A stretch of 10,050 nucleotides of DNA, taken from contig JASBVU010000040.1 of NCBI GenBank assembly GCA_029960905.1, forward strand, positions 1 to 10,050. Direction: 5' to 3'. The position numbers were made by a program, and so were the translations under genes. Each line of letters begins with the position of its first letter. Position 1 is the first letter of the stretch. The notes under the pieces are model-generated. The model did not search any database, was not told the origin of the DNA, and saw only the letters and a program-made list of their open reading frames with translations. Below are positions 1 through 7,653 of the stretch, piece by piece. This DNA is from Thermoanaerobacterium sp. Its GTDB lineage: Bacteria; Bacillota; Thermoanaerobacteria; Thermoanaerobacterales; Thermoanaerobacteraceae.

Positions 1-1
1 T

Positions 2-658
2 ATATTTGTAACAGGCAATACTGTCATAGATGCCATGAAATACACTGTAAAAGAAAATTATGTTTTCCGCGATGACAGGTTAAATAATGTAGACTACAAA
101 AATAAAAGAGTTATCGTTGTTACGGCACATCGCAGAGAAAATTGGGGTTTGCCAATAGAAAATATATGCAATGCATTGAGGAAAATAGCCATTGATTTTA
201 AGGATACGTATATCATATACCCTGTTCATAAAAATCCCGTTGTAAGAGATACGGTATTTAGCGTTCTTGACAATCTGGACAATGTGTTGCTGCTGGATCC
301 AATTGACACGGATGAAATGCACAACCTCTTAAAAAGGTGTTACATGGTTATGACAGACTCAGGAGGACTTCAGGAAGAAGTGCCATCATTAGGAAAACCT
401 GTCTTGGTATTAAGAGATGTTACAGAAAGGCCTGAAGCGGTTAAATCAGGTACTGTAAAGATAATAGGGACGGACTTTGACAGAGTTTACAGTGAAGCAA
501 AACTTTTACTTACAGATAAAAGTGAGTACGACAGGATGGCAAATGCAGTAAACCCTTATGGAGATGGCAATGCATCAAGGCGCATTGTGACCGCTATAAA
601 ATATGTATTCGGTATGACGGACAATAGTCCGGAAGTATGGGCTGGTTCGGAGTGTTAA
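2..658 (+). CDS. wecB: UDP-N-acetylglucosamine 2-epimerase (non-hydrolysing), 3' part
   Basis: Interconverts UDP-GlcNAc and UDP-ManNAc in the cytoplasm, supplying ManNAc for wall teichoic acid or other surface polysaccharides. The gene is cut by the left edge: the reading frame is open from base 2, and the codons before the ATG at 35 read IFVTGNTVIDA, a conserved family segment, so that ATG is internal. About 218 residues remain of a usual 370 or so, covering the second Rossmann-like domain. Family motifs counted from the ATG at 35: HRRENWG at 32-38 (conserved active-site His), YPVHKNP near 63, DSGGLQEE at 108-115 and RDVTERPE at 127-134 (UDP-binding loop), and NPYGDGNAS near the end. The tail after KYVFG (TDNSPEVWAGSEC) looks unlike the usual ending. 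Its link to the sugar catabolism genes downstream is unclear; it probably closes an upstream cell-envelope unit. The equivalent Bacillus gene is mnaA. Confidence 0.93.
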   Translation: MFVTGNTVIDAMKYTVKENYVFRDDRLNNVDYKNKRVIVVTAHRRENWGLPIENICNALRKIAIDFKDTYIIYPVHKNPVVRDTVFSVLDNLDNVLLLDPIDTDEMHNLLKRCYMVMTDSGGLQEEVPSLGKPVLVLRDVTERPEAVKSGTVKIIGTDFDRVYSEAKLLLTDKSEYDRMANAVNPYGDGNASRRIVTAIKYVFGMTDNSPEVWAGSEC

Positions 659-814
659 GCGAGTTTTTGCGTTAAATTAGGTACTAATCATTGTTGTTAA
701 AGTTTTGCTATTAGCCGGTACTATCCTTCAGGTAGTGTATAGAGTTGTACATTGTTAGCATTAAATAAGAGTTAAATTTTTCTTTTTTTAATCAAAGAAA
801 GGAGAATAGCAACA

Positions 815-3800
815 ATGTTTTTCACAGAAGAAAAAGTCCAAAAGCGAATTGATGAGCTTGTCAAATATATATATAAAGAAAAAATACCTATTAGAAATAT
901 AAAATATTATGTAGGGGATGCAAAAAAGGCAGAAACTCCATATTATGATGATTCTAATTGGACACAAATAGAGAAAGGAATTTTGTGGGGAGGCTATGAT
1001 GTATATGCGTGGTTTAGAGGAAAAGTTGAAATACCTGAGAACTTGATAAATAACAAAATTGCTCTTATTATAAAACTTGCAAATCCAAACATTATAGTCA
1101 ATGACAATTTTGAAGCTCTTGTATACGTAAATGGTAATATAGTACAGGGCTCAGATATCAACCATCAAGAGGTTATACTGCCACAAAAGATAAAAGATGA
1201 AAGAAAACTCATAATAGCGGTTAAAGCATGGAGTACATTGAGAGATGAAAAGCACTATTTTATGGGGTTTGACCTTGTAAATATAGACGATTATACGGAA
1301 GACCTTTACTTTTCTATGAAAACAGCTTTTGAAACTGCTAAAGTACTAGGAACTTCTACAGTTGTTGGTACATCTATAATTAATATTTTAGATAAAACTT
1401 GTGGATTTATTGATTGGCGTGTGCCAGGATCTGAAGCTTTTTATAAATCAATTGAACATGCTTTGAAATACTTAAAATCTTCTCTTGATGGTATTTCCGG
1501 GAGCGAGATAAGACCATCGGTTACATGTATAGGACATTCCCATATAGACATTGCATGGCTGTGGAGATTTAAACATACAAGGGAAAAAGCTGCTAGGACT
1601 TTTTCTACAGTTTTAAATCTTATGGATCATTATCCGGAATATAGGTATTTACAATCACAGCCTCAACTTTATAAATTTATTAAAGAAGACTATCCAGAAA
1701 TATTTGAAAATATAAAATCTATGATAAAAGAGGGAAAATGGGAAGCAGAAGGTGGAATGTGGGTAGAGGCTGATTGCAATTTAATTTCGGGGGAGTCTAT
1801 TATTAGGCAATTATTATACGGTACAAGATTTTTTAAAGAGGAATTTGGAGTAAAAAATAAGATACTATGGCTGCCTGATGTATTTGGATACAGTTGGGCT
1901 CTGCCTCAGATATTAAAAAAAAGCGGCTTTAAATATTTTATGACTACAAAAATTAGCTGGAATCAGTTTAATAGACCTCAGTATGACACTTTTATATGGC
2001 GTGGTATTGATGGGACAGAAATATTAGCACACTTTATAACTACACCTGCCATGGAGAGTGCACCGTTTTACACATATAATGGTGATATTACCCCAAAGTC
2101 TATTAAGGGAATATGGGATAATTACAGAGAGAAAGAGATAAACAACAAAGAGCTTTTGCTATCATTTGGCTATGGAGACGGAGGTGGAGGCCCGACAAAA
2201 GAGATGCTTGAAACGGCGAGAAGGCTTAAAAATATGCCGGGGATACCAGCGTGCAATATAGGTAAAGCATTGCCTTTTTTTGAAAGATTGGAAGAACAGA
2301 TAAAAAACAACCAACATTTACCTGTATGGGATGGAGAATTATATCTTGAGTATCATAGAGGAACGTATACTTCTCAGGCACAAAATAAAAAGTATAACAG
2401 AAAATCTGAGATTTTGTATCATGATGCGGAAATGTTTAATACATTTGCCAATATTATAAATACAAACTATAGGTATCCTTCTGAAATGTTGAATAAAGGA
2501 TGGGAGCTGATTTTATTAAATCAGTTTCATGATGTTTTGCCTGGCTCATCAATACACGAAGTATATGAAGATAGTGAAAAGATATATCATGATATTTTAA
2601 ATATTGGGAATAAATGCAAAAATAATGCCTTAGATGAAATTGTATCGAATATTAACATTAGTGGTAAGGCTGTGATAGTTTTTAATTCGCTTTCATGGGA
2701 GAGGTCCGATTATGTAATAATAAAATTAAAAGATTATGATGATGTTGCTATTTATGATGGAAATGAAAAATTAGAAGCGCAGGTTATTTATGAAAATAAT
2801 GAAAAATATCTTTTGGTTTATGCTAAGAATGTTCCTTCATGTGGATATAAGACGCTATATATAAGAAAAGATAACGAAAAAAATAATGGATTTTTCAAAA
2901 GCAGAATAAATGTATCTAAATATTTGATGGAAAATAGATTCTTTAAAATAAAATTAAATGATACAGGCCAAATAGAATTTATTTATGACAAAATTAACAA
3001 AAGGAATGTATTAAACGGAACTGGTAATGTTTTTCAGGCTTTTGAAGATAAACCCTTAAATTATGATGCATGGGATATTGATATATTTTATAAAGATAAA
3101 ATGTATAATGTAAATGAACTTATTGATGTTTTTGTGGAAGAAGAAGGGCCTGAGAGAGGAACATTGCACCTTAAGTGGAAATATATGAATTCTTATATAG
3201 ACCAAAAGATTATTATATATGATAAAATACCGCGAATAGATTTCGATACAACAATAGATTGGCATGAAGAACAGACGCTTTTGAAGGTTGCGTTTCCCGT
3301 AGATATTCGAGCTACAAAGGCTACATATGAAATACAATTTGGAAATGTTGAGAGGCCAACACACTGGAATACAAGTTGGGATTATGCAAGATTTGAAACT
3401 GTTGGGCACAAATGGGTAGACTTATCGCAGGGGGATTATGGTGTAAGCATATTAAATGATTGCAAATATGGACATGATATAAAAGACAACGTAATGAGAC
3501 TTACGCTTATAAAATCAGCGATTTCTCCAGATCCTGCAGCAGATAAGCGATTACACAAATTTTTATACAGCTTGTATCCACATGCAGAAAATTGGTATGC
3601 TGGCGATACGACAAGAGAAGCGTACTGCGTTAATTATCCATTACAGTACGTATTATCCGATTTAAACAAGGGAATATTGGATGATAGGATGCCATTTATA
3701 GAGGTAGACGCCAAAAATGTTATAATTGAAACAATAAAAAAAGCTGAAAATAATGATTATATTGTGATAAGGCTTTATGAATACGGCAACAGAAGAAGCA

Positions 3801-3979
3801 ATGTAATTTTAAGCTTTTTCACCGAAATAAAAGAGGCTTATGAATGCGATCTTATGGAAGAAATAAAAAAACCAATTAATTTTAATAACGCTCAAATTTA
3901 TTTTGAAATAAATCCATATGAAATCAAAACTTTTATGGTGAAACTAAGATACTCTAAGTTAAATGAATATTTAATTTGA
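815..3979 (+). CDS. Alpha-mannosidase, glycoside hydrolase family 38
   Basis: Retaining, zinc-dependent exo-alpha-mannosidase of 1054 residues, the usual length for the long bacterial/MAN2C1-like GH38 type. There is no signal peptide or membrane segment, so it should act in the cytoplasm on imported manno-oligosaccharides or glycan fragments. Order of parts: N-terminal beta-sandwich-like region (about 40-160); catalytic domain opening with GHSHIDIAWLW (240-250); EGGMWVEADCN (312-322); LWLPDVFGYS (351-360), whose D355 is the expected nucleophile; FGYGDGGGGP (451-460); middle domain with HRGTYTSQAQNKK (514-526); NQFHDVLPGSS (569-579); then the large C-terminal beta domain. By comparison with animal Golgi mannosidase II, zinc ligands would be H243, D245, D355 and H572, all present. 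The ATG is set by AAAGGAG at 798-804, ten bases upstream. The gene stands alone, with 156 bases before it and a hairpin after it. The exact linkage preference cannot be read from sequence. Confidence 0.95.
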   Translation: MFFTEEKVQKRIDELVKYIYKEKIPIRNIKYYVGDAKKAETPYYDDSNWTQIEKGILWGGYDVYAWFRGKVEIPENLINNKIALIIKLANPNIIVNDNFEALVYVNGNIVQGSDINHQEVILPQKIKDERKLIIAVKAWSTLRDEKHYFMGFDLVNIDDYTEDLYFSMKTAFETAKVLGTSTVVGTSIINILDKTCGFIDWRVPGSEAFYKSIEHALKYLKSSLDGISGSEIRPSVTCIGHSHIDIAWLWRFKHTREKAARTFSTVLNLMDHYPEYRYLQSQPQLYKFIKEDYPEIFENIKSMIKEGKWEAEGGMWVEADCNLISGESIIRQLLYGTRFFKEEFGVKNKILWLPDVFGYSWALPQILKKSGFKYFMTTKISWNQFNRPQYDTFIWRGIDGTEILAHFITTPAMESAPFYTYNGDITPKSIKGIWDNYREKEINNKELLLSFGYGDGGGGPTKEMLETARRLKNMPGIPACNIGKALPFFERLEEQIKNNQHLPVWDGELYLEYHRGTYTSQAQNKKYNRKSEILYHDAEMFNTFANIINTNYRYPSEMLNKGWELILLNQFHDVLPGSSIHEVYEDSEKIYHDILNIGNKCKNNALDEIVSNINISGKAVIVFNSLSWERSDYVIIKLKDYDDVAIYDGNEKLEAQVIYENNEKYLLVYAKNVPSCGYKTLYIRKDNEKNNGFFKSRINVSKYLMENRFFKIKLNDTGQIEFIYDKINKRNVLNGTGNVFQAFEDKPLNYDAWDIDIFYKDKMYNVNELIDVFVEEEGPERGTLHLKWKYMNSYIDQKIIIYDKIPRIDFDTTIDWHEEQTLLKVAFPVDIRATKATYEIQFGNVERPTHWNTSWDYARFETVGHKWVDLSQGDYGVSILNDCKYGHDIKDNVMRLTLIKSAISPDPAADKRLHKFLYSLYPHAENWYAGDTTREAYCVNYPLQYVLSDLNKGILDDRMPFIEVDAKNVIIETIKKAENNDYIVIRLYEYGNRRSNVILSFFTEIKEAYECDLMEEIKKPINFNNAQIYFEINPYEIKTFMVKLRYSKLNEYLI

Positions 3980-3997
3980 ATGGGATGAAAATTTTAT

Positions 3998-4025
3998 GTG
4001 CCATACGCAAATATGCATATGGCAC
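3998..4025. terminator. Convergent, probably bidirectional hairpin terminator
   Basis: A perfect 8-bp inverted repeat (GTGCCATA at 3998-4005, TATGGCAC at 4018-4025), extended past one mismatch by GCA/TGC around an AATA loop. It lies between the stop of the alpha-mannosidase gene (3979) and the stop of the opposing GH4 gene (4032). On the plus strand the stem is followed by TTTGATTTA; on the minus strand by ATAAAATTTT. Both tracts are T-rich but interrupted, so efficiency may be moderate in each direction. Confidence 0.7.
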
Positions 4026-4031
4026 TTTGAT

Positions 4032-5333
4032 TTATATAAACTTTGGAAGCCAATCTCCGTGTGCTTCGATTAGTTCATCGCACATTGACCTTATCTCATC
4101 TATTGTCAATTCAGATGCTGTGTGTGGATCCATCATGGCTGCCATATATATATAATCCTTTTTGTTAGTAAACGCTGCTTCAAGTGTTAGAAGCTGTACA
4201 TTTATATTTGTGCGATTTATTGCTGCAAGTTGTTGAGGAAGTGATCCTACATAGCAAGGATTTACTCCGTTCCTATCTATAAGACAAGGTACTTCAACAA
4301 TTGCATCATCAGGTAGGTTTGTTATTAGACCAGTGTTTAATACATTACCATGGACTCTGTATGGCTTATCTGTTTCTACCGCTTCTATAATGTATGAAGC
4401 ATATTCATGTGATAACTTATGCTCTATATCCTCATTATTGACAAGGCTATCTCGCATGGTTTCCCAGCCCTTGATTTGATTAACACATCTTCGCAGATAC
4501 TCATCAATTGGAATGTTGTACCTTTCAATTAACTCAGGATGTGTATTTTTTATAAACCATGGAACATATTCTGATGAATGTTCACTTGATTCTGTCACAT
4601 AGTAACCAAACTGTTTCATTATTTCATAACGTACCATATCATTATGTGGTGTAGGTCGTTTTAAAGCTTTTTCTTTTATTTCAGGATAGAGGTCTTTACC
4701 ATCACGTGTTATCTCAAGTAGCCATGCCTGATGATTGATTCCAGCAATCTTCCATTTGACATTTTCTTCACTGATTTCTAATGGCCTTAATAACCCCGGC
4801 ACACAGCTTTGAACACTATGGCATAAGCCAATAGTTTTTATGCCCATTTTTATTAATGCGCCAGTAAGTATTGCCATTGGATTGGAGTAATTAAGGAATA
4901 AAGCATCAGGACATACTTTGTTTATATCATCTGCGAAATCTTTTAGGACTGGTATTGTTCTTAAAGCTCTGAAGATACCTCCAATACCGAGCGTATCACC
5001 TATTGTTTGTTTTAAGCCGTATTTTTTTGGTATCTCAAAGTCTGTCACAGTACATGGTTTATAACCACCAACTTGTATTGCATTAACAACAAATTGAGCT
5101 CCTTCAAGAGCAGCTTTTCTATTTTCAACACCAAGGTATGTATTGATTTTAGCTTTGCCATTACATTTTTTGTTAAGATTATTTAGCATCATTTCGGAGT
5201 CTTTAAGCCTAACTGGGTCAATATCGTATAAAGCAATTTCTGCACCTCTTAAAGTAGGATTTAAGATAATATCTCCTAGGACATTTTTGGCGAAAACTGT
5301 GCTTCCAGCCCCCATAAAAGTGATTTTTGGCAT
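4032..5333 (-). CDS. melA: Glycoside hydrolase family 4, alpha-galactosidase type
   Basis: Cytoplasmic NAD- and Mn-dependent glycosidase of 433 residues, matching MelA-type alpha-galactosidases (about 430-450). GH4 enzymes transiently oxidise C3 of the sugar, eliminate the aglycone, then add water. Visible elements: N-terminal Rossmann loop FMGAGSTVFAKN (6-17), acidic YDID (36-39) ending the second strand, GDTLGIGGIFRALR (112-125), NYSNPM (148-153), and the metal ligands C171 in GLCHSVQ and H201 in GINHQAW. The CHSVQ form of the Cys motif is the one I associate with alpha-galactosidases rather than 6-phospho-alpha-glucosidases, but alpha-galacturonidases of the LplD type are close relatives and cannot be excluded. 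The ATG has GGAGGT six bases upstream (5340-5345 on the plus strand). The gene diverges from the AraC regulator, the arrangement expected if that regulator controls it. Confidence 0.88.
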   Translation of the reverse strand: MPKITFMGAGSTVFAKNVLGDIILNPTLRGAEIALYDIDPVRLKDSEMMLNNLNKKCNGKAKINTYLGVENRKAALEGAQFVVNAIQVGGYKPCTVTDFEIPKKYGLKQTIGDTLGIGGIFRALRTIPVLKDFADDINKVCPDALFLNYSNPMAILTGALIKMGIKTIGLCHSVQSCVPGLLRPLEISEENVKWKIAGINHQAWLLEITRDGKDLYPEIKEKALKRPTPHNDMVRYEIMKQFGYYVTESSEHSSEYVPWFIKNTHPELIERYNIPIDEYLRRCVNQIKGWETMRDSLVNNEDIEHKLSHEYASYIIEAVETDKPYRVHGNVLNTGLITNLPDDAIVEVPCLIDRNGVNPCYVGSLPQQLAAINRTNINVQLLTLEAAFTNKKDYIYMAAMMDPHTASELTIDEIRSMCDELIEAHGDWLPKFI

Positions 5334-5428
5334 TTTATTACCTCCATCATAATATATTTTTTGGAAATGGTAATTAGTGAATACTTTTAATTAAGTAAAA
5401 ATTAATTGTAGTTTAGTATTTTAATGAA

Positions 5429-5456
5429 ATTATATAAGATAATCTAATTAATTCAA
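5429..5456 (-). promoter_or_regulatory. Promoter of the GH4 alpha-galactosidase gene
   Basis: Read on the minus strand, TTGAAT (5451-5456) and a perfect TATAAT (5429-5434) are separated by 16 bases, a good housekeeping-sigma promoter. Transcription would begin near 5422, giving a leader of about 90 bases before the ATG at 5333. The leader contains AT-rich TTAATT repeats that might serve as regulator sites. Confidence 0.65.
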
Positions 5457-5478
5457 ATAAACTTATGTTGTTTTAATA

Positions 5479-5487
5479 TGGTATAAT
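5479..5487 (+). promoter_or_regulatory. Extended -10 promoter of the AraC-family regulator gene
   Basis: TATGGTATAAT contains a perfect TATAAT (5482-5487) preceded by a TGn extension (5479-5481). No good -35 box is found 16-18 bases upstream, which fits an extended -10 promoter or one needing an activator. Transcription should start near 5494, just after the most upstream possible ATG (5493). The -35 area abuts the -35 box of the divergent GH4 promoter, so the two may compete or share a regulator. Confidence 0.6.
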
Positions 5488-5496
5488 GTTGTATGG

Positions 5497-5502
5497 GTGG
5501 TG
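5497..5502 (+). promoter_or_regulatory. Ribosome binding site deciding the AraC regulator start
   Basis: GGTGGT, a one-mismatch variant of GGAGGT, ends 5 bases before the ATG at 5508 and 8 bases before the adjacent ATG at 5511. The upstream in-frame ATG at 5493 has no such site and sits at or before the predicted transcription start, so it is unlikely to be used. Confidence 0.55.
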
Positions 5503-5507
5503 AAATA

Positions 5508-6323
5508 ATGATGGATCTTTATATGGGAAGTAAAGACGGTATAGACTTATGCGTGTATCACTGCGGTATGGAACAATGTGTGCCGGGCCATTATTATGGG
5601 CCTGCGATCAGAGATCATTATTTGATACATTTTATACATAGCGGCAAAGGAAAATTCCATATTGACGGTAAAATTTACAATCTTGAAAAAAATCAAGGAT
5701 TTTTAATATGTCCAGATATCATAACATATTATGAAGCAGATAGTGTAGATCCATGGACATATTCATGGGTTGGTTTTCAAGGTATAAAGGCAGAAAAGTT
5801 GTTGAAGTACGCAGGATTGAGCAGAGATAATCCTATATTCACATATGATAAAAGTAATTTTGTAAGGGAATGCTTTAGACAGATGATGATTGCAACAAAA
5901 TTGAAAAGAGGGAATGAAATACGTCTTTTAGGAAACTTATATTTGTTTTTATCAGAACTTATTGAGAATGCAAATTATGATATTACAGCTAATAAAAATC
6001 AAAGAGATTTATATATAAATAAGGCAATAAAGTATATAGAAATGAATTATTCTCGTAAGATAACCATTAGTGATATAGCAAAATATGTTTCACTCGATAG
6101 AAGTTATTTTAGTACTATTTTTAAAAATTCTTTAAATACATCACCACAGGAATTTCTCATTAACTATAGACTAAATAAGGCTTGCGAATTAATGAAAAAT
6201 CCGGCATTATCAATAAGCGATGTATCAAGGTCTGTTGGATATGAAGACCCATTGGCATTTTCAAAGATTTTTAAAAAAATTAAGGGCTATTCTCCAATGT
6301 TTTATAGAAAGATGCTGACTTAA
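5508..6323 (+). CDS. AraC-family transcriptional regulator with cupin sensor domain
   Basis: DNA-binding sugar-responsive regulator, 271 residues from the chosen ATG; 5511 is equally possible, and 5493 would add five residues but lies too close to the predicted transcription start. The N-terminal half is an AraC-type cupin ligand pocket (about 25-100), with HFIHSGKGKFHIDGK and the typical WTYSWVGFQG segment. The C-terminal hundred residues carry two helix-turn-helix units: ITISDIAKYVSLDRSYFSTIFK (in two pieces about 185-206), then LSISDVSRSVGYEDPLAFSKIFK (about 234-256), ending in the family signature KKIKGYSPMFYR. This layout is that of MelR/MsmR-like activators of alpha-galactoside genes. 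Since it diverges from the GH4 alpha-galactosidase gene with overlapping control DNA, activation of that gene by a galactoside is the simplest inference. The ligand is not readable from sequence. Confidence 0.9.
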   Translation: MMDLYMGSKDGIDLCVYHCGMEQCVPGHYYGPAIRDHYLIHFIHSGKGKFHIDGKIYNLEKNQGFLICPDIITYYEADSVDPWTYSWVGFQGIKAEKLLKYAGLSRDNPIFTYDKSNFVRECFRQMMIATKLKRGNEIRLLGNLYLFLSELIENANYDITANKNQRDLYINKAIKYIEMNYSRKITISDIAKYVSLDRSYFSTIFKNSLNTSPQEFLINYRLNKACELMKNPALSISDVSRSVGYEDPLAFSKIFKKIKGYSPMFYRKMLT

Positions 6324-6478
6324 TGAGTGAATATTAATAAACATTTTCGTCCGTTAACTATTTCTACAATTGCAGCAATAATATCATCATCACCTTCTTC
6401 CAGAAATTTACTTAGTTGCCATAAGCATTTTTTTGAAAATAATTCCGATTTAAAGCACCAAATACTTAGAAAATGATA
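6320..6478 (-). pseudogene. Possible remnant of an unidentified gene, antisense, 3' end only
   Basis: A minus-strand frame of 52 codons runs from just after a stop (bases 6479-6481) to a TAA that overlaps the AraC gene stop. It has no ATG, GTG or ribosome site in frame, so it is not an intact gene. The composition resembles protein: the stretch FLEEGDDDIIAAIVEIVNGR looks like acidic helix, and the opposite strand gives the Ser/Pro-rich sequence typical of an antisense shadow. I recognise no family. It could equally be chance openness in AT-rich DNA. It takes up most of the 259-base gap between the two regulator genes; the rest (6486-6540) is a run of A and T tracts and the promoter zone of the next gene. 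Confidence 0.25.
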
Positions 6479-6531
6479 TTATAATCGAGTTGAAAAATTT
6501 TTTTAATTTTTTAGGTAAAAAAAGAAGGTTT

Positions 6532-6560
6532 TTTTGAATTTGTGTAGAATTATATATAAG
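6532..6560 (+). promoter_or_regulatory. Probable promoter of the RpiR regulator and oxidoreductase run
   Basis: TATAAG at 6555-6560 is preceded by TTGAAT at 6534-6539 with a short 15-base spacer; TTTTGA at 6532-6537 gives a normal 17-base spacer. Both sit right after homopolymeric A and T tracts (6495-6535) that could act as an UP-like element. Transcription would begin about 35 bases before the ATG at 6601. Confidence 0.4.
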
Positions 6561-6586
6561 ATGGAATAATTGATTTAATAAGATGC

Positions 6587-6593
6587 AAAGGAG
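6587..6593 (+). promoter_or_regulatory. Ribosome binding site deciding the RpiR regulator start
   Basis: AAAGGAG, an excellent site, ends seven bases before the ATG at 6601. It lies inside the longer reading frame that begins with ATG at 6583, so the longer start would translate its own ribosome binding site and is very unlikely. Confidence 0.85.
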
Positions 6594-6600
6594 TAAGTTT

Positions 6601-7452
6601 ATGTTAGAGCAAAATAGCATTATATTAAAAATTAGAAGTGTTTACAATTCATTGACAAAAACCGAAAAAAAAGTTGCAGATTATGTTTTAAACAATGTAG
6701 GCGATGTTATATATCTATCTATTACAGAATTAGCTGAAAAAGCAGATGTCGGTGAAACAACAATTGTGAGATTTTGTAGGCATATTGGTATGTCAGGATT
6801 TCAGGAGTTTAAACTTAATATAGCGAAAGATATGGTAGGACCGGAAACAAGTATACATGAAGGTATTAATTTCCAAGACTCGTTAGAAACCCTTGTACAA
6901 AAAATTACTACGGAAAATACCTTAGTGCTCAGTAATACAACCAAAATACTCTCATTGAATGAGCTTGAAAGAGCAGTTGATGCGATCTTGAAAGCCAATA
7001 AAATCGAGATATTTGGGGTCGGTGCGTCAGGTTATACGGCATTGGATGCAAAATATAAATTTATGAGACTTGGATTAAATGTAAATGCTAATCTTGACCC
7101 TCATATACAAGCTATATCAGCTGTAGGACTTCATGACGGTGATGTTGCAATAGGAATCTCGTTTTCTGGTAGCACAAAAGATACTGTGGAAACTTGTAGA
7201 CTTGCAAAAGAAGCCGGTGCAAAGATAATATGTATAACAAATTATGCGCGATCGCCAATTACTTCTAATGCAGATATTGTGCTGTTGACATCTGCAAGAG
7301 AAACACCTCTTAGAAGTGGAGCACTGACTTCAAAAATTGCTCAGCTTCATTTGCTTGATATATTATATACAGCTGTTGCAATTAGATTAAAAGATAAGGC
7401 TATCCAAAATATTAATAAAACAGCTAAAGCTGTTCTTGATAAATTGTATTAA
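6601..7452 (+). CDS. RpiR/MurR-family transcriptional regulator (HTH + SIS)
   Basis: Cytoplasmic DNA-binding regulator of 283 residues, the normal family length. The N-terminal HTH_6 domain (about 1-77) has the conserved LTKTEKKVADYVL segment (18-30) and a recognition helix near ADVGETTIVRFCRHIG (48-63). The C-terminal SIS domain (about 120-255) binds sugar phosphates: IFGVGASGYTA (137-147) and ISFSGSTKDT (186-195) are the expected phosphate-binding loops. The family regulates sugar phosphate, amino sugar, polyol and inositol genes, usually neighbouring ones. It is followed after 39 bases by an isomerase fragment and three oxidoreductase genes on the same strand with no terminator visible, so it probably controls and is co-transcribed with them. 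The inducer is probably a phosphorylated sugar made in this pathway; the specific ligand is not determinable here. Confidence 0.93.
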   Translation: MLEQNSIILKIRSVYNSLTKTEKKVADYVLNNVGDVIYLSITELAEKADVGETTIVRFCRHIGMSGFQEFKLNIAKDMVGPETSIHEGINFQDSLETLVQKITTENTLVLSNTTKILSLNELERAVDAILKANKIEIFGVGASGYTALDAKYKFMRLGLNVNANLDPHIQAISAVGLHDGDVAIGISFSGSTKDTVETCRLAKEAGAKIICITNYARSPITSNADIVLLTSARETPLRSGALTSKIAQLHLLDILYTAVAIRLKDKAIQNINKTAKAVLDKLY

Positions 7453-7491
7453 AAAATATAGCTATTATAAAAATAAGGGGGTAGTTTATCA

Positions 7492-7653
7492 TTGAAGATC
7501 AGTTTATTTACAATTATTTTTAAAGATAGAAGTCTTAAAGAAACATTAGAAATAGCACATGATATGGGTTTTGAAGGAATTGAATTATGGGGACAAGATC
7601 CTCATATATCTTCAAACTCATCATTGGATTATGTAAGGGAAATTAAAAACTAA
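7492..7653 (+). pseudogene. Truncated sugar phosphate isomerase/epimerase, N-terminal 53 residues
   Basis: Begins with TTG at 7492, placed 10 bases after a strong AAGGGGG site (7475-7481). The protein reads KISLFTIIFKDRSLKETLE, then AHDMGFEGIELWG, the first strand-helix-strand of the xylose-isomerase-like TIM barrel (AP_endonuc_2 family, sugar phosphate isomerases/epimerases). The family is normally about 260-300 residues, so roughly four fifths is missing, including all metal-binding and catalytic residues. The stop at 7651-7653 comes where the sequence switches to part of an oxidoreductase gene in another frame. The start and ribosome site look intact, so a short inactive peptide may still be made. 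The full-length ancestor was probably an enzyme of the same pathway as the oxidoreductases that follow. Confidence 0.8.

Noticed and set aside
715..745. Weak hairpin GTACTATC/GGTAGTGT upstream of the alpha-mannosidase gene, considered as riboswitch or terminator
   Set aside because: The stem relies on several G-U pairs, is not followed by a T tract, and no conserved RNA core is visible.
3056..3409. Minus-strand frame of 117 codons within the alpha-mannosidase gene
   Set aside because: Cys/Ile/Phe-rich shadow of the GH38 C-terminal domain, no ribosome site, no recognisable motif.
5143..5352. Plus-strand frame of 69 codons opposite the GH4 start
   Set aside because: Antisense to the conserved Rossmann region of the GH4 enzyme; no ribosome site and no independent support.
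6486..6535. A and T tracts before the RpiR gene considered as a terminator for the AraC gene
   Set aside because: Possible stems are pure A-T with no GC core, and the site lies over 160 bases beyond the AraC stop; a promoter-proximal AT element is more likely.
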